A model generated the notes under the pieces. The model saw nothing but the letters and a program-made list of their open reading frames with translations. It had not been told where the DNA came from and did not search any database. The position numbers were made by a program, and so were the translations under genes. From Pantoea sp. Ap-967 (GTDB lineage: Bacteria; Pseudomonadota; Gammaproteobacteria; Pseudomonadales; Pseudomonadaceae), in NCBI RefSeq assembly GCF_011752565.1, contig NZ_VWXK01000014.1, positions 62,001-126,000 of the forward strand: 64,000 nt of DNA, written 5' to 3'. Below, one piece after another: positions 35,101 to 43,058 of this stretch (positions within the stretch are counted from its first letter, which is position 1; each line of letters starts with the position of its first letter).

Positions 35101-36593
35101 CGCTGGGACAGCACGGCCATCGGCGTGTCGTCGCCCATCGAGCCGACCGCTTCCTGGCCTTGCTCACCGAGTGGGCGCAGCACCTGGTCACGCTCCTCGA
35201 AGGTGACCTGGAACATCTTCATGAATTGCTTGAGCTGGTCGGCGTCGTAGCTGGCTGCGCCCTGGTCGTCGGTCAGGGTGGCCTGGATGCGGGTGGCGTG
35301 CTGACGCAGCCAGCGCTTGTACGGGTGGCGCGACTTCAAGCGGTTGTCGATGGCATCGGTGTCGAGGATCTGGCCGGTTTCGGTGTCCACGGCCAGGATC
35401 TGGCCAGGGCCGACGCGGCCCTTGGCCAGCACTTCCTCAGGCTGGTAGCCCCATACGCCGATTTCCGAGGCGATGGTGATGTAGCCATTGGTGGTGGTTA
35501 CCCAACGCGCCGGGCGCAGGCCGTTGCGGTCGAGCAGGCACACCGCGTGGCGGCCTTCGGTCATGACGATACCGGCCGGGCCATCCCACGGTTCCATGTG
35601 CATGGAGTTGTATTCGTAGAAGGCGCGCAGGTCGGCGTCCATGGTTTCGACGTTCTGCCAGGCTGGCGGTACCAGCATGCGCACGCCACGGAACAGGTCG
35701 ATGCCGCCGGTGACCATCAGTTCCAGCATGTTGTCCATGCTGGAGGAGTCGGAACCGACGCGGTTGACCAGTGGGCCGAGCTCTTCGAGGTCGGGGATCA
35801 GGTCGTTGGCGAACTTGGTGCGACGGGCCATGGCCCAGTTGCGGTTGCCGGTGATGGTGTTGATCTCGCCGTTGTGGGCGAGGAAGCGGAACGGCTGCGC
35901 CAGCGGCCATTTCGGCAGGGTATTGGTGGAGAAGCGCTGGTGGAACACGCAGATCGCGGTTTGCAGGCGCTCGTCACCCAGGTCTGGGTAGAACGCCGCG
36001 AGATCGCGCGGCATCATCAGGCCTTTGTAGATGATGGTCTTGTGCGAGAAGCTGCAGATGTAGTGGTCGCTGTCGTGGGCATTGGCCACGGACGAGCGGC
36101 GACGGGCACTGAACAGCTTGATGGCGAATTCCTGATCGCTCAGGCCTTCACCGCCGATGAACACCTGTTCGATCTGCGGCAGGCGCTCCAGGGCCAGGCG
36201 GCCGAGCACGCTGGTGTCGATCGGGACCTTGCGCCAGCCAACCAGCTTCAGGCCGGCAGCGACGATTTCGCGGTCCATGTTGGCGCGGGCAGCTTCGGCT
36301 TTGACCGGGTCCTGGTTGAAGAACACCATGCCGACGGCGTACTGCTTGGGCAGCTCGACGGCGAAGTGTTCCTGGGCCACGGCCCGCAGGAATTGATCGG
36401 GCTTCTGCATGAGCAGGCCGCAACCGTCACCGGTCTTGCCGTCGGCGTTGATACCGCCGCGGTGGGTCATGCAAGTCAGCGCCTGCATGGCGGTTTGCAG
36501 AAGGTGGTGGCTCGGCTCGCCCGTCATATGGGCGATCAGGCCAAAACCACAGTTGTCCTTGAATTCTTCGGGATGGTACAGACCTGTTTTCAT
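32148..36593 (-). CDS. gltB: Glutamate synthase [NADPH] large chain
   Basis: 1481 residues. Makes two glutamates from glutamine and 2-oxoglutarate. The N-terminal class II glutaminase domain has nucleophile Cys15 ('FKDNCGFGLIAH') after a short propeptide. The central FMN/2-oxoglutarate (GltS) domain carries 'SGYDGGTGASPLTSIKYAG', and the [3Fe-4S] Cys cluster is in 'ALGCKYLRICHLNNCATGV'. The C-terminus is a beta-helix with G-x-x-G repeats. The ATG at 36593 gives the known MKTGLYHPEEF start; a longer upstream extension is rejected. Confidence 0.97.
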   Translation of the reverse strand: MKTGLYHPEEFKDNCGFGLIAHMTGEPSHHLLQTAMQALTCMTHRGGINADGKTGDGCGLLMQKPDQFLRAVAQEHFAVELPKQYAVGMVFFNQDPVKAEAARANMDREIVAAGLKLVGWRKVPIDTSVLGRLALERLPQIEQVFIGGEGLSDQEFAIKLFSARRRSSVANAHDSDHYICSFSHKTIIYKGLMMPRDLAAFYPDLGDERLQTAICVFHQRFSTNTLPKWPLAQPFRFLAHNGEINTITGNRNWAMARRTKFANDLIPDLEELGPLVNRVGSDSSSMDNMLELMVTGGIDLFRGVRMLVPPAWQNVETMDADLRAFYEYNSMHMEPWDGPAGIVMTEGRHAVCLLDRNGLRPARWVTTTNGYITIASEIGVWGYQPEEVLAKGRVGPGQILAVDTETGQILDTDAIDNRLKSRHPYKRWLRQHATRIQATLTDDQGAASYDADQLKQFMKMFQVTFEERDQVLRPLGEQGQEAVGSMGDDTPMAVLSQRVRSPYDFFRQQFAQVTNPPIDPLREAIVMSLEICLGAERNIFQESPEHASRVILSSPVISPAKWRSLMSLERDGFDRQLIDLNYDESVGLEAAIRNIADQAEEAVRSGKTQLVLSDRYIAPGKLPVHASLAVGAVHHRLTEQGLRCDSNILVETATARDPHHFAVLLGFGASAVYPYLAYEVLADLIRTGEVLGDLDEVFKYYRKGISKGLLKILSKMGISTIASYRGAQLFEAIGLSEEVVGLSFKGVSSRIKGARFVDLESDQKLLAAEAWSARKPIQQGGLLKFVHGGEYHAYNPDVVNTLQAAVQQGDYAKFKEYTTLVDQRPVSMIRDLLKVKVADQALPLDQVEPLEAILKRFDSAGISLGALSPEAHEALAEAMNRLGARSNSGEGGEDPSRYGTIRSSKIKQVATGRFGVTPEYLVNAEVLQIKVAQGAKPGEGGQLPGGKVNGLIAKLRYAVPGVTLISPPPHHDIYSIEDLAQLIYDLKQVNPQALVSVKLVAEAGVGTIAAGVAKAYADLITISGYDGGTGASPLTSIKYAGAPWELGLAETHQTLRGNDLRGKVRVQTDGGLKTGLDVIKAAILGAESFGFGTAPMIALGCKYLRICHLNNCATGVATQNDKLRKDHYIGTVDMVINFFTFVAEETREWLAKLGVRSLGELIGRTDLLDVLPGDTERQQYLDLTPLLGSSHIPADKPQFCEVDKNPPFDKGELAEKMVEMALPAIRDQAGGEFSLDICNCDRSIGARISGEIAKLYGNQGMASKPVTFRFKGTAGQSFGVWNAGGLNLHLEGDANDYVGKGMTGGKLTIVPPAGSPFATQHSAIVGNTCLYGATGGKLFAAGTAGERFAVRNSGAHAVVEGTGDHCCEYMTGGFVCVLGKTGYNFGSGMTGGFAYVLDMDNTFVDKLNHELVEIQRISGEAMEAYRSHLARVLGEYVEETGSEWGRELFENLDDYVRRFWLVKPKAANLKQLLSSTRANPQ

Positions 36594-36875
36594 AGACACT
36601 TTCTCACCAGGTTCACCTCTCAACCGGAGGTAAATCTCTTTTATGTACAACCACTTACCATCCACGCCGATCAAATGCCAGCTTTTTTGCGGTGGTCATG
36701 GAAAACCATTGTTGCACAGCGACAGGGCTACCCACAAATTTTCATGTCTCACCATTGAAAATTTATGTCGCATTTTTGAATGTTTTTGCGCCATGCGCCG
36801 TGGTAGCGGCTTGGCTTGAGTCTGAAGCGTTTCAGCCATGACTGCAACAGGGGGCTTGTGGCCAACAGTCTGGGA
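36594..36875. promoter_or_regulatory. Upstream region of gltB with AT-rich inverted repeat
   Basis: No gene is seen between gltB and the terminator of the damX-like gene. The stretch is unusually AT-rich. It contains a perfect inverted repeat, AAATTTTCA (36736–36744) and TGAAAATTT (36756–36764), with an 11-nt spacer, about 145 nt upstream of the gltB start. This is a candidate operator or upstream activating site for gltBD. No convincing sigma70 or sigma54 core promoter was identified. Confidence 0.4.
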
Positions 36876-36910
36876 CAGAAAAGCCTGCCGCGCTTGGGGC
36901 GCAGCAGGCT
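36876..36910 (-). terminator. Rho-independent terminator of the damX-like gene
   Basis: Reading the minus strand, AGCCTGCTGCGC (36910 down) pairs with GCGCGGCAGGCT (to 36882) around a short CCAA loop, followed by TTTTCTG. It lies 60 nt past the stop of the AAA/SPOR gene and separates that operon from gltB. Confidence 0.75.
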
Positions 36911-36969
36911 AGACGAAAGTCAGTAATCGCTCAGCAACTGGGCGGCGGGGTGGTGCCGCCCGGCAGGTA

Positions 36970-38589
36970 TCAGCGGGCCGAGGCCAGCTCTTGTTGGACG
37001 CTGGCGACGGTACGTGGCCAAGGTTTACCAGCCTGGACCTTCGCTGGCAAGTTCTTGATTGCCGCAACCGCTGCGTCGCGGTTGGCAAAGCTGCCGTAGG
37101 TCACCACGTACAGTGGCTTGCCCTGCAGGTTTTTCTTGAAGTAGCGATAGTCGCCACCCTGGGCCTTGACGAAGGCCTGGGCCGAGGCCTCGGAGCTGGT
37201 GCCGAGAATTTGCACCACATAGTTGCCCGGCTTCTGGCCGGCATACCAGCCGCCACCGGCGGTGGCCGCTGCAGCCGGTTTTTCCGCAGGCTTGGCAGCG
37301 GGCTTGGCCGTGGCGACCTGGGTGGGCGCCGCTACTGGCTTGGCAGGCGCAACCGGCTTGGCCGGGTGGGTCGCGACAGGTTTTGGCGCAGGTGCAACCG
37401 GCTGCGCAGGGGCCGTGGCCTGCGCCATGCTCGGCGCAGGGCCAGCCGGCACGCCCTGGGGCGGCGCCGTGGTGGTCACGGTCGGCGGAACGGAAGGCTG
37501 CAGCGCCGTGTTACCGGCCGGCCCAGCTTCGTCGCCATCACCCATGCCGGCGGCCTGGGCCAGCGGCTCGCGCATCACTGGCTGCGATTGGCCTACCAGC
37601 GGCAGCGGCATGGGCTGGGACTGGCCGGAGAACTCGATGGCGGGGTTGCCATTGTTCGACTGGGCGGCACCTGGCTTGCCATCGCCCAACGGCAGCTGGG
37701 CCTGGGCCACCGGGGCCTCGGCGGGCGCCTTGTCGCCTTTCTTGGGCATCAGCACCGCGGCACCTACGGCAACCACGACCACAGCAGACAGCGCGAGCAC
37801 GTGTTTTTTAGGCATTTTGAACCCCATGGCAGGTCGCTTCACCGTGGAACGGCTAGCGATCATGGCTTCGATCAAAGTATCGCGGGCGACCTGGTTGATG
37901 TTGCCAGGCCATCCGTCGGAATTTTCGTGGATGTCGACAAGCTGCTCGCGGGTGAACACCTCGATGCCCCGGCCGGCGCCTTCCAGGCGCTGCTCCAGGT
38001 ACTCGCGGGTTTCTTCCTCGCTGTACGGGGCGAGTTCGATGACGTGGAAGCGTTCTTCCTCGACATTGATCTCGTCCAACCCGGCGATCAGCGACGGCTC
38101 ACCGAACAGGAACACGTGCGGGCGCCCTTCCGGGAGGCCTGCCGCCAGTTCCAGCAACGCTTGGAGTGCCGACTCGTCGAGTTGTTCCGCATCATCCACC
38201 AGCAAATAGACTTCCTGGCCGGTGAGTGCCAGTTGCACCACCTTCGACAGGATCGCCTGCACTTCAGGCTGGCTCACTTCCAGCGATTGCGCCACCTGGC
38301 CAAGCACGCTGGCCGCATCGCTGGCACCGCGGGCGGAAACCACCACGCTCAGCACCGACTGCTTGTTGGTGCTGGCCACCAGGGCCTGGCGCAGCAGGGT
38401 CTTGCCGCTGCCTACCGGGCCAGTCACCACCAGCATCAGCTGGCTGTAGCGGGCCAGGTGGTGCAGTTGGCCGAGTACCGGCTTGCGCTGGGCGGGGAAG
38501 AATTTGAAACCGGGCACACGGGGTGCGAACGGATCGTGGCTCAACTGGTAATGTTCGAGGAACGCCTCATCGGCATGCAAACTGGTCAT
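36970..38589 (-). CDS. AAA ATPase with C-terminal SPOR domain (DamX-like)
   Basis: 539 residues. Residues about 10–260 are an ExeA/GspA-type AAA ATPase with Walker A GPVGSGKT and Walker B 'VYLLVDDAEQL'. One transmembrane segment follows ('VLALSAVVVVAVGAAVL'), then a long Pro/Ala/Lys-rich linker, and a terminal SPOR peptidoglycan-binding domain ('NYVVQILGTSSEASAQAFV'). This is the architecture of the DamX-like protein beside aroB in gammaproteobacteria, implicated in septal wall work. It lies 15 nt after the aroB stop, in an aroK-aroB-damX operon. Confidence 0.85.
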   Translation of the reverse strand: MTSLHADEAFLEHYQLSHDPFAPRVPGFKFFPAQRKPVLGQLHHLARYSQLMLVVTGPVGSGKTLLRQALVASTNKQSVLSVVVSARGASDAASVLGQVAQSLEVSQPEVQAILSKVVQLALTGQEVYLLVDDAEQLDESALQALLELAAGLPEGRPHVFLFGEPSLIAGLDEINVEEERFHVIELAPYSEEETREYLEQRLEGAGRGIEVFTREQLVDIHENSDGWPGNINQVARDTLIEAMIASRSTVKRPAMGFKMPKKHVLALSAVVVVAVGAAVLMPKKGDKAPAEAPVAQAQLPLGDGKPGAAQSNNGNPAIEFSGQSQPMPLPLVGQSQPVMREPLAQAAGMGDGDEAGPAGNTALQPSVPPTVTTTAPPQGVPAGPAPSMAQATAPAQPVAPAPKPVATHPAKPVAPAKPVAAPTQVATAKPAAKPAEKPAAAATAGGGWYAGQKPGNYVVQILGTSSEASAQAFVKAQGGDYRYFKKNLQGKPLYVVTYGSFANRDAAVAAIKNLPAKVQAGKPWPRTVASVQQELASAR

Positions 38590-38604
38590 TACGCTGTCAC
38601 AACC

Positions 38605-39702
38605 TCAAAGCTGGGCCACGATCGCGCGGTAATCCGCCGACAGCGTGGCCTGTAGAATCTCTTTCGGATAGTCGTCGGTGATCACGGCTTCGCCCAGCTG
38701 GCGCAGCAGCACCAGGCGCAGACGCCCGTCGAGCACCTTTTTGTCGACCGCCATATGCTCCATGAAATGCGCCGGGGTCATTTCCTGTGGTGGCACCACC
38801 GGCAAGCCTGCATCCTGCAGCAGACGGATTGCTCGATCACGCTCGGCCTGGTCGATCCAGCCCAGGCGCATGGACATCTCCAACGCCATCACCGTGCCAG
38901 CAGCAACGGCTTCACCGTGCAGCCACACGCCGTAGCCCATGTGGGTTTCGATGGCATGGCCGAAGGTGTGCCCCAGGTTCAGCGTGGCACGCACGCCGGA
39001 CTCGCGCTCATCGGCGCCGACCACGGCAGCCTTGGCCGCGCACGAACGGCGGATGGCTTCGGTCAGGGCCGCGGGCTCCAGGGCGCGCAGGGCTTGCATA
39101 TTGTCTTCGAGCCAGGCGAGGAAAGGCTTGTCACAGATCAGGCCGTACTTGATTACTTCGGCCAGGCCCGCCGACAGCTCGCGCCCGGGCAGGGTCTTGA
39201 GGCTGGTGGTGTCGATCAACACTGCGTTGGGCTGGTAGAAGGCACCAACCATGTTCTTGCCCAGCGGGTGGTTGATGCCGGTTTTACCGCCCACCGAGGA
39301 ATCGACCTGGGACAGCAGGGTGGTCGGCACCTGGATGAAGTCCACGCCACGCTGGTAGCAGGCGGCGGCAAACCCGGCCATGTCGCCGATAACCCCACCG
39401 CCCAGGGCAACCACCGTGGTACGGCGGTCGTGGCGGGCGGTCAGCAGGCCGTCGAAGATCAGCTGCAGGGTTTGCCAATTCTTGTGGGCTTCGCCGTCCG
39501 GCAGGATCACCGGCACCACCGAGTAGGCACCGAGGGTCTTGCTCAGGCGTTCGAGATACAGGGGCGCGACGGTTTCGTTGGAAACGATGGCAACCTGCCG
39601 CCCGCGGATGTGCGGCGCCAGCAGTTCGGCCTGGTCCAGCAGGCCTTCGCCAATGTAGATCGGGTAGCTGCGCTCGCCGAGGTCGACCTTTAGTGTCTGC
39701 AT
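38605..39702 (-). CDS. aroB: 3-dehydroquinate synthase
   Basis: 365 residues. Converts DAHP to 3-dehydroquinate, the second shikimate step, using NAD+ and a divalent metal. NAD motif 'ALGGGVIGDMAGFAAA'; substrate region 'PTTLLSQVDSSVGGKTGIN'; metal-binding His in 'NLGHTFGHAIE'. The ATG at 39702 (MQTLKVDLGERSY) is supported by GGGGA 5 nt upstream and replaces a four-codon-longer frame. Confidence 0.97.
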   Translation of the reverse strand: MQTLKVDLGERSYPIYIGEGLLDQAELLAPHIRGRQVAIVSNETVAPLYLERLSKTLGAYSVVPVILPDGEAHKNWQTLQLIFDGLLTARHDRRTTVVALGGGVIGDMAGFAAACYQRGVDFIQVPTTLLSQVDSSVGGKTGINHPLGKNMVGAFYQPNAVLIDTTSLKTLPGRELSAGLAEVIKYGLICDKPFLAWLEDNMQALRALEPAALTEAIRRSCAAKAAVVGADERESGVRATLNLGHTFGHAIETHMGYGVWLHGEAVAAGTVMALEMSMRLGWIDQAERDRAIRLLQDAGLPVVPPQEMTPAHFMEHMAVDKKVLDGRLRLVLLRQLGEAVITDDYPKEILQATLSADYRAIVAQL

Positions 39703-39796
39703 GTATCCCCACAATGTGCTTGGGCGCGGCGCCGGCTGTGCGACCCGCGCGATAACGTTTAACCTCGCCTCGGCGCTGGCCGAGAATAGTCCCGGG

Positions 39797-40315
39797 TTAG
39801 CGGGGCGGCAACTGCTGCAGGCGCTCGAGAATGTCGAGCACCACCATGCGCGGCGGCCGTTCGTCGGTTTCTACCACCAGGTCGGCGATCTCGCGGTAGA
39901 GCGGGTCGCGCGCCTCCAGCAAGGCACGCAGGGTGGCCTCGGGGTTGGCGGTGCGCAGCAGCGGCCGGTTGCGGTCGCGCGCGGTGCGCCCCACCTGCTG
40001 CTCCACCGAAGCGTGCAGGTAGATCACCCGGCCGCCCTGGTGCAGCGCCTGGCGGTTTTCCGGGCGCATCACCGCGCCGCCGCCGGTTGCCACAACCACG
40101 CCATCGAGCGCGCAGAGCTCGGCGATCATCGCCTGCTCACGGTCACGAAAGCCCGGTTCGCCTTCACGGTCGAAGATCCACGGGATGTTGGCGCCGGTTC
40201 GCAGTTCGATTTCCTTGTCGGAATCCTTGAACAGCAGGCGCAGCTCTTTGGCCAACAGGCGTCCGATGGTGCTCTTTCCAGCACCCATGGGCCCTACAAG
40301 TATCAAATTTCGCAC
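39797..40315 (-). CDS. aroK: Shikimate kinase
   Basis: 172 residues. Phosphorylates shikimate at the 3-position with ATP. P-loop GPMGAGKST at 8–16, shikimate-binding 'FKDSDKEIELRTG' and 'GGGAVMRPENR'. GTG start at 40315, only 4 nt after pilQ, so it continues the pilMN(OP)Q transcript; aroB follows after a 94-nt gap. Confidence 0.96.
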   Translation of the reverse strand: MRNLILVGPMGAGKSTIGRLLAKELRLLFKDSDKEIELRTGANIPWIFDREGEPGFRDREQAMIAELCALDGVVVATGGGAVMRPENRQALHQGGRVIYLHASVEQQVGRTARDRNRPLLRTANPEATLRALLEARDPLYREIADLVVETDERPPRMVVLDILERLQQLPPR

Positions 40316-40319
40316 AGAA

Positions 40320-41591
40320 TCAACGACTCACAGCAATCGCCTGGTCACTCATGATACGCGGAGTCAGGAAGACCAGCAGCTCGGATTTTTTCTCTTGTAA
40401 TGCATCGCGTCGAAACAGCCGCCCAACATACGGCAGATCGCCAAAAAATGGCACCTTGTCGACCACTTTGTTTTGCGTGGTCGAGTAAACGCCGCCAATG
40501 ACGATGGTTTCGCCGTCGGCCACGCGCACCCTGGCGGTGACCTCGTTCTTGCGAATCGGCGGCACGTCATTGATGGCGTTGACGAAGTCAGGCTCGTCCT
40601 TGGTCACGCGCACTGCCATGATCACCTTGCCATCGGGGGTGATCTGCGGGGTAACCTCCAGCGACAGTGACGCCTCGCGAAATGCCACCGAGGTGGCGCC
40701 GCTCTTGCTGGTTTCCTGGTAGGGCACCTCGGTGCCCTTGAGAATCCGCGCCGTCTCCTTGTCGGCGGTCACCACCTTGGGCTGGGAGATGATTTCGCCA
40801 TTGCCGCTTTTTTCCATGGCGCTGAGTTCCAGGTCCAGCAGTATGTCCCCGCGCAAAAGGCCCAGGCCGACCCCGGAGGTGGCACGCTCCACCCCCAGCT
40901 CGACGAATACGTCCTTGCCCAACTGGGCGCCCTCGGCATACAGGCCCCTGCCCCAACGCACACCCAGCACCTTTTCATAATCGACATTGGCCTCGACGAT
41001 GCGCGCCTCGATCGCAACCTGGCGTACCGGCACATCCAGTTGCGCCACCAGTTCGCGCAGCTCGCCCAGGCGCACCGCCGGCAAGTGCGCCACCAGCGTA
41101 TTGGTGCGGGCGTCCACGCCCAAGCTGCCCCGGCCACTGAGCGGGCCGTCATCGGCCAGGGTCGCCAGCAGCAGCTCGGCCAGTTCCGGAGCCTGGGCAT
41201 GGTGAATGGGCAGCAGTTCACGCTGCAACGGCTCCAGCTGGGCATCGAGGGCCTGGCCAATGCGGGCGTCGCGGGACTGCTCGGCCATTTCCGCCGCCGG
41301 CGCCACCAGCAGCACATTGCCTTCTTCGCGCCGGGCCAGCCCTTTGCTGCGTAGCACCAACTCCAGCGCCTGGTCCCAGGGCACATCCTGCAAGCGCAAG
41401 GTGACGTGGCCCTGCACCGCATCACTGGCCACCAGGTTGATGCCGGCGTAGTCAGCCAATACCTGCAGCGCCGAGCGCACTTCTATCTCCTGAAAGTTCA
41501 AGGTGATGGGCTCACCCCGATAAGGGGCCGCCTGCACCCATGCCTGCAGCGTCAACGCCGCCAAGCCGATCAACAGCCGCATCATTGCCAT
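40320..41591 (-). CDS. pilQ: Type IV pilus secretin PilQ (short form)
   Basis: 423 residues, forming the outer-membrane pore for type IV pili. Signal peptide 'MAMMRLLIGLAALTLQAWVQA'; secretin N-terminal STN-like domain ('ITLNFQEIEVRSALQVLADY'), an N1 domain, then the secretin domain ending 'DKVPFFGDLPYVGRLFRRD' and 'SELLVFLTPRIM'. Full-length PilQ of P. aeruginosa is about 700 residues and begins with AMIN domains; these are absent here. The start at 41591 is supported by GGAGG 6 nt upstream and lies inside the end of the previous gene, an 80-nt overlap. Confidence 0.9.
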   Translation of the reverse strand: MAMMRLLIGLAALTLQAWVQAAPYRGEPITLNFQEIEVRSALQVLADYAGINLVASDAVQGHVTLRLQDVPWDQALELVLRSKGLARREEGNVLLVAPAAEMAEQSRDARIGQALDAQLEPLQRELLPIHHAQAPELAELLLATLADDGPLSGRGSLGVDARTNTLVAHLPAVRLGELRELVAQLDVPVRQVAIEARIVEANVDYEKVLGVRWGRGLYAEGAQLGKDVFVELGVERATSGVGLGLLRGDILLDLELSAMEKSGNGEIISQPKVVTADKETARILKGTEVPYQETSKSGATSVAFREASLSLEVTPQITPDGKVIMAVRVTKDEPDFVNAINDVPPIRKNEVTARVRVADGETIVIGGVYSTTQNKVVDKVPFFGDLPYVGRLFRRDALQEKKSELLVFLTPRIMSDQAIAVSR

Positions 41592-42525
41592 CCGAGGCCT
41601 CCCTGAATGCGCTCTTCCTGAGCGTCAGCATCACCGTTCGCTCGCGCCAGACGCCGCCCACGAACAACCGTTCGCGCACATCCATCTGCCGCTCGCCCAC
41701 TTGCTCGACAACGCCGCCATCGCGCCCTACCCGGTCACCGGCACGCACTCGGTACACGCGGCCCTTGGCACTCAGCAGCGCTTCACGCTCAAGCCCGCGC
41801 TGCAGGCTGCCGACCATTTCCAGCTGCGAAAGCGGCACGCCGGCGAGCCCAGACGGCGACAGGCGCGCCGCCCACGCAGCGAAGGGGTCGAGTGCCGGGG
41901 GCTGGGCTTCAGCTCGCGCGGGCACATCCGCCAAGGACGTCGGGGCGGGTAGCACGGTATCAGCCTGGTAGGCATTGACCCGCAGTTGCAGACGCAGCAG
42001 CCCAGGCTCGCCCTTAGCCGCCAACAGGTGCAAATCTTCGGCCTGCAATAGCCGAGCCTGGCCCAGCCAGTCATCCAGCCACATGCGCAGGGCCGGGTAA
42101 CGTCCCACGACCTGAACAGTCAGTGGCGTCAGCTCATAACCTTCACGTGCCACCGGGTCCTGCACATCTACCTGCTCGAAGTGCAAGCCATAGGCAAGCC
42201 CGGAGGATGCCAACTGCTCCAGCAAGTCACTCATGCCGGCGCCGGCGGCAAGTCGCCAACGGGCCTCTTGTACCTGAAGCCGAGCCGCCTCAAGCGCCAC
42301 CTGCTCCTGAGCTACCGCTGCCAGGCTGGCGGCCTTGGCCTGTTGCGCCTGTTGCAGGCCGGCCTGCCTTACCTGTTCATGCCCCTGAAGCCCCCACCAG
42401 TGGGGCAGGCGAACCAGGCAGCCAAGGGCAAGCAGTGCAAGCCCTGCGACCACCGGCAATGCCCTGCGAGCCCAGGCCGAACGTTCGATGAATGCCCTCC
42501 ACCCCCACCCTTGCACGGGCTTCAC
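41512..42525 (-). CDS. pilOP: PilO–PilP fusion, type IV pilus alignment subcomplex
   Basis: 337 residues. One N-terminal transmembrane span ('ALPVVAGLALLALGCLV'), a coiled coil, then a PilO-like domain ('LASSGLAYGLHFEQVDVQDP', 'LTVQVVGRYPALRMWLDDWL'). From about residue 210 there is a PilP-like domain ('LDPFAAWAARLSPSG', 'LSQLEMVGSL', 'YRVRAGDRVGRDGGVV'). The separate P. aeruginosa proteins total about 380 residues. The frame is unbroken, so this is a real fusion rather than a frameshift. No PilP lipobox exists because the domain is internal. GTG start with GTGA overlap of pilN; the tail beyond 'TVMLTLRKS' overlaps pilQ. Confidence 0.8.
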   Translation of the reverse strand: MKPVQGWGWRAFIERSAWARRALPVVAGLALLALGCLVRLPHWWGLQGHEQVRQAGLQQAQQAKAASLAAVAQEQVALEAARLQVQEARWRLAAGAGMSDLLEQLASSGLAYGLHFEQVDVQDPVAREGYELTPLTVQVVGRYPALRMWLDDWLGQARLLQAEDLHLLAAKGEPGLLRLQLRVNAYQADTVLPAPTSLADVPARAEAQPPALDPFAAWAARLSPSGLAGVPLSQLEMVGSLQRGLEREALLSAKGRVYRVRAGDRVGRDGGVVEQVGERQMDVRERLFVGGVWRERTVMLTLRKSAFREASDGNDAAVDRLGGVDAAGMGAGGPLSG

Positions 42526-43058
42526 GACCAGGATGCCGAAAGGTTGGCGACCAACAGGAACGTATCGCCCCCAGGCTGGCTCTTGAGGTACTTGAGTTCC
42601 AGCGCACGCATCACGCTGGCGCGCTCCAGGTCCCGCATCAGTTGCGCCACCAGGGCGCCGCTGGCAGCCACGCCGGAAATCTGCAGGTGGTTACCGTTCA
42701 GCTTGAGGCTCGACAACTGGATACCTTCTGGCAACGTGCGCTCAAGTTCGGCAAAAAACGCCATCAGGTGCCCCTGGCCTGCGCGCAATTGCGTCAACGC
42801 CTGGGCCTCCAGGTTGACGGCCTGTTGCGCCTTCCTGATCGGCTCAAGCAATGCCGCCCTGGCATCCAGTGCGTCGATTTCGGCTTGCCAAGCATTGTTC
42901 TGGCCCCACTGGCGCTCAAACCGCTGGCGCGCCAGTTGGTCCAGCAGCAACGTGCCACACAACGCCACAACCAGGCTGCCGAACACGGACAGGCGCAAGC
43001 GCCGCAAGGCGGCCTGGCGTTGCCGTTCACGCCAGGGCAAGAGATTAAGGCGCAGCAT
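42522..43058 (-). CDS. pilN: Type IV pilus inner-membrane protein PilN
   Basis: 178 residues. The short cytoplasmic N-terminus with the PilM-binding motif 'LNLLPWRERQRQ' is followed by one transmembrane segment ('VFGSLVVALCGTLLL'), a coiled coil, and a ferredoxin-like periplasmic domain. The ATG at 43058 overlaps the pilM stop (ATGA); a longer frame starting inside pilM is rejected because the INLLPW-type motif must sit at the N-terminus. Confidence 0.88.
   Translation of the reverse strand: MLRLNLLPWRERQRQAALRRLRLSVFGSLVVALCGTLLLDQLARQRFERQWGQNNAWQAEIDALDARAALLEPIRKAQQAVNLEAQALTQLRAGQGHLMAFFAELERTLPEGIQLSSLKLNGNHLQISGVAASGALVAQLMRDLERASVMRALELKYLKSQPGGDTFLLVANLSASWS

Noticed and set aside
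31959..36758. 1599-codon plus-strand frame opposite gltB
   Set aside because: GltB on the minus strand is unmistakable along its full length. The opposing frame is typical antisense openness in high-GC DNA.
41512..41591. Frameshift or sequencing error joining PilOP and PilQ
   Set aside because: PilQ has its own Shine-Dalgarno and full signal peptide in a different frame, and the PilP domain is complete before the overlap, so both frames are intact.
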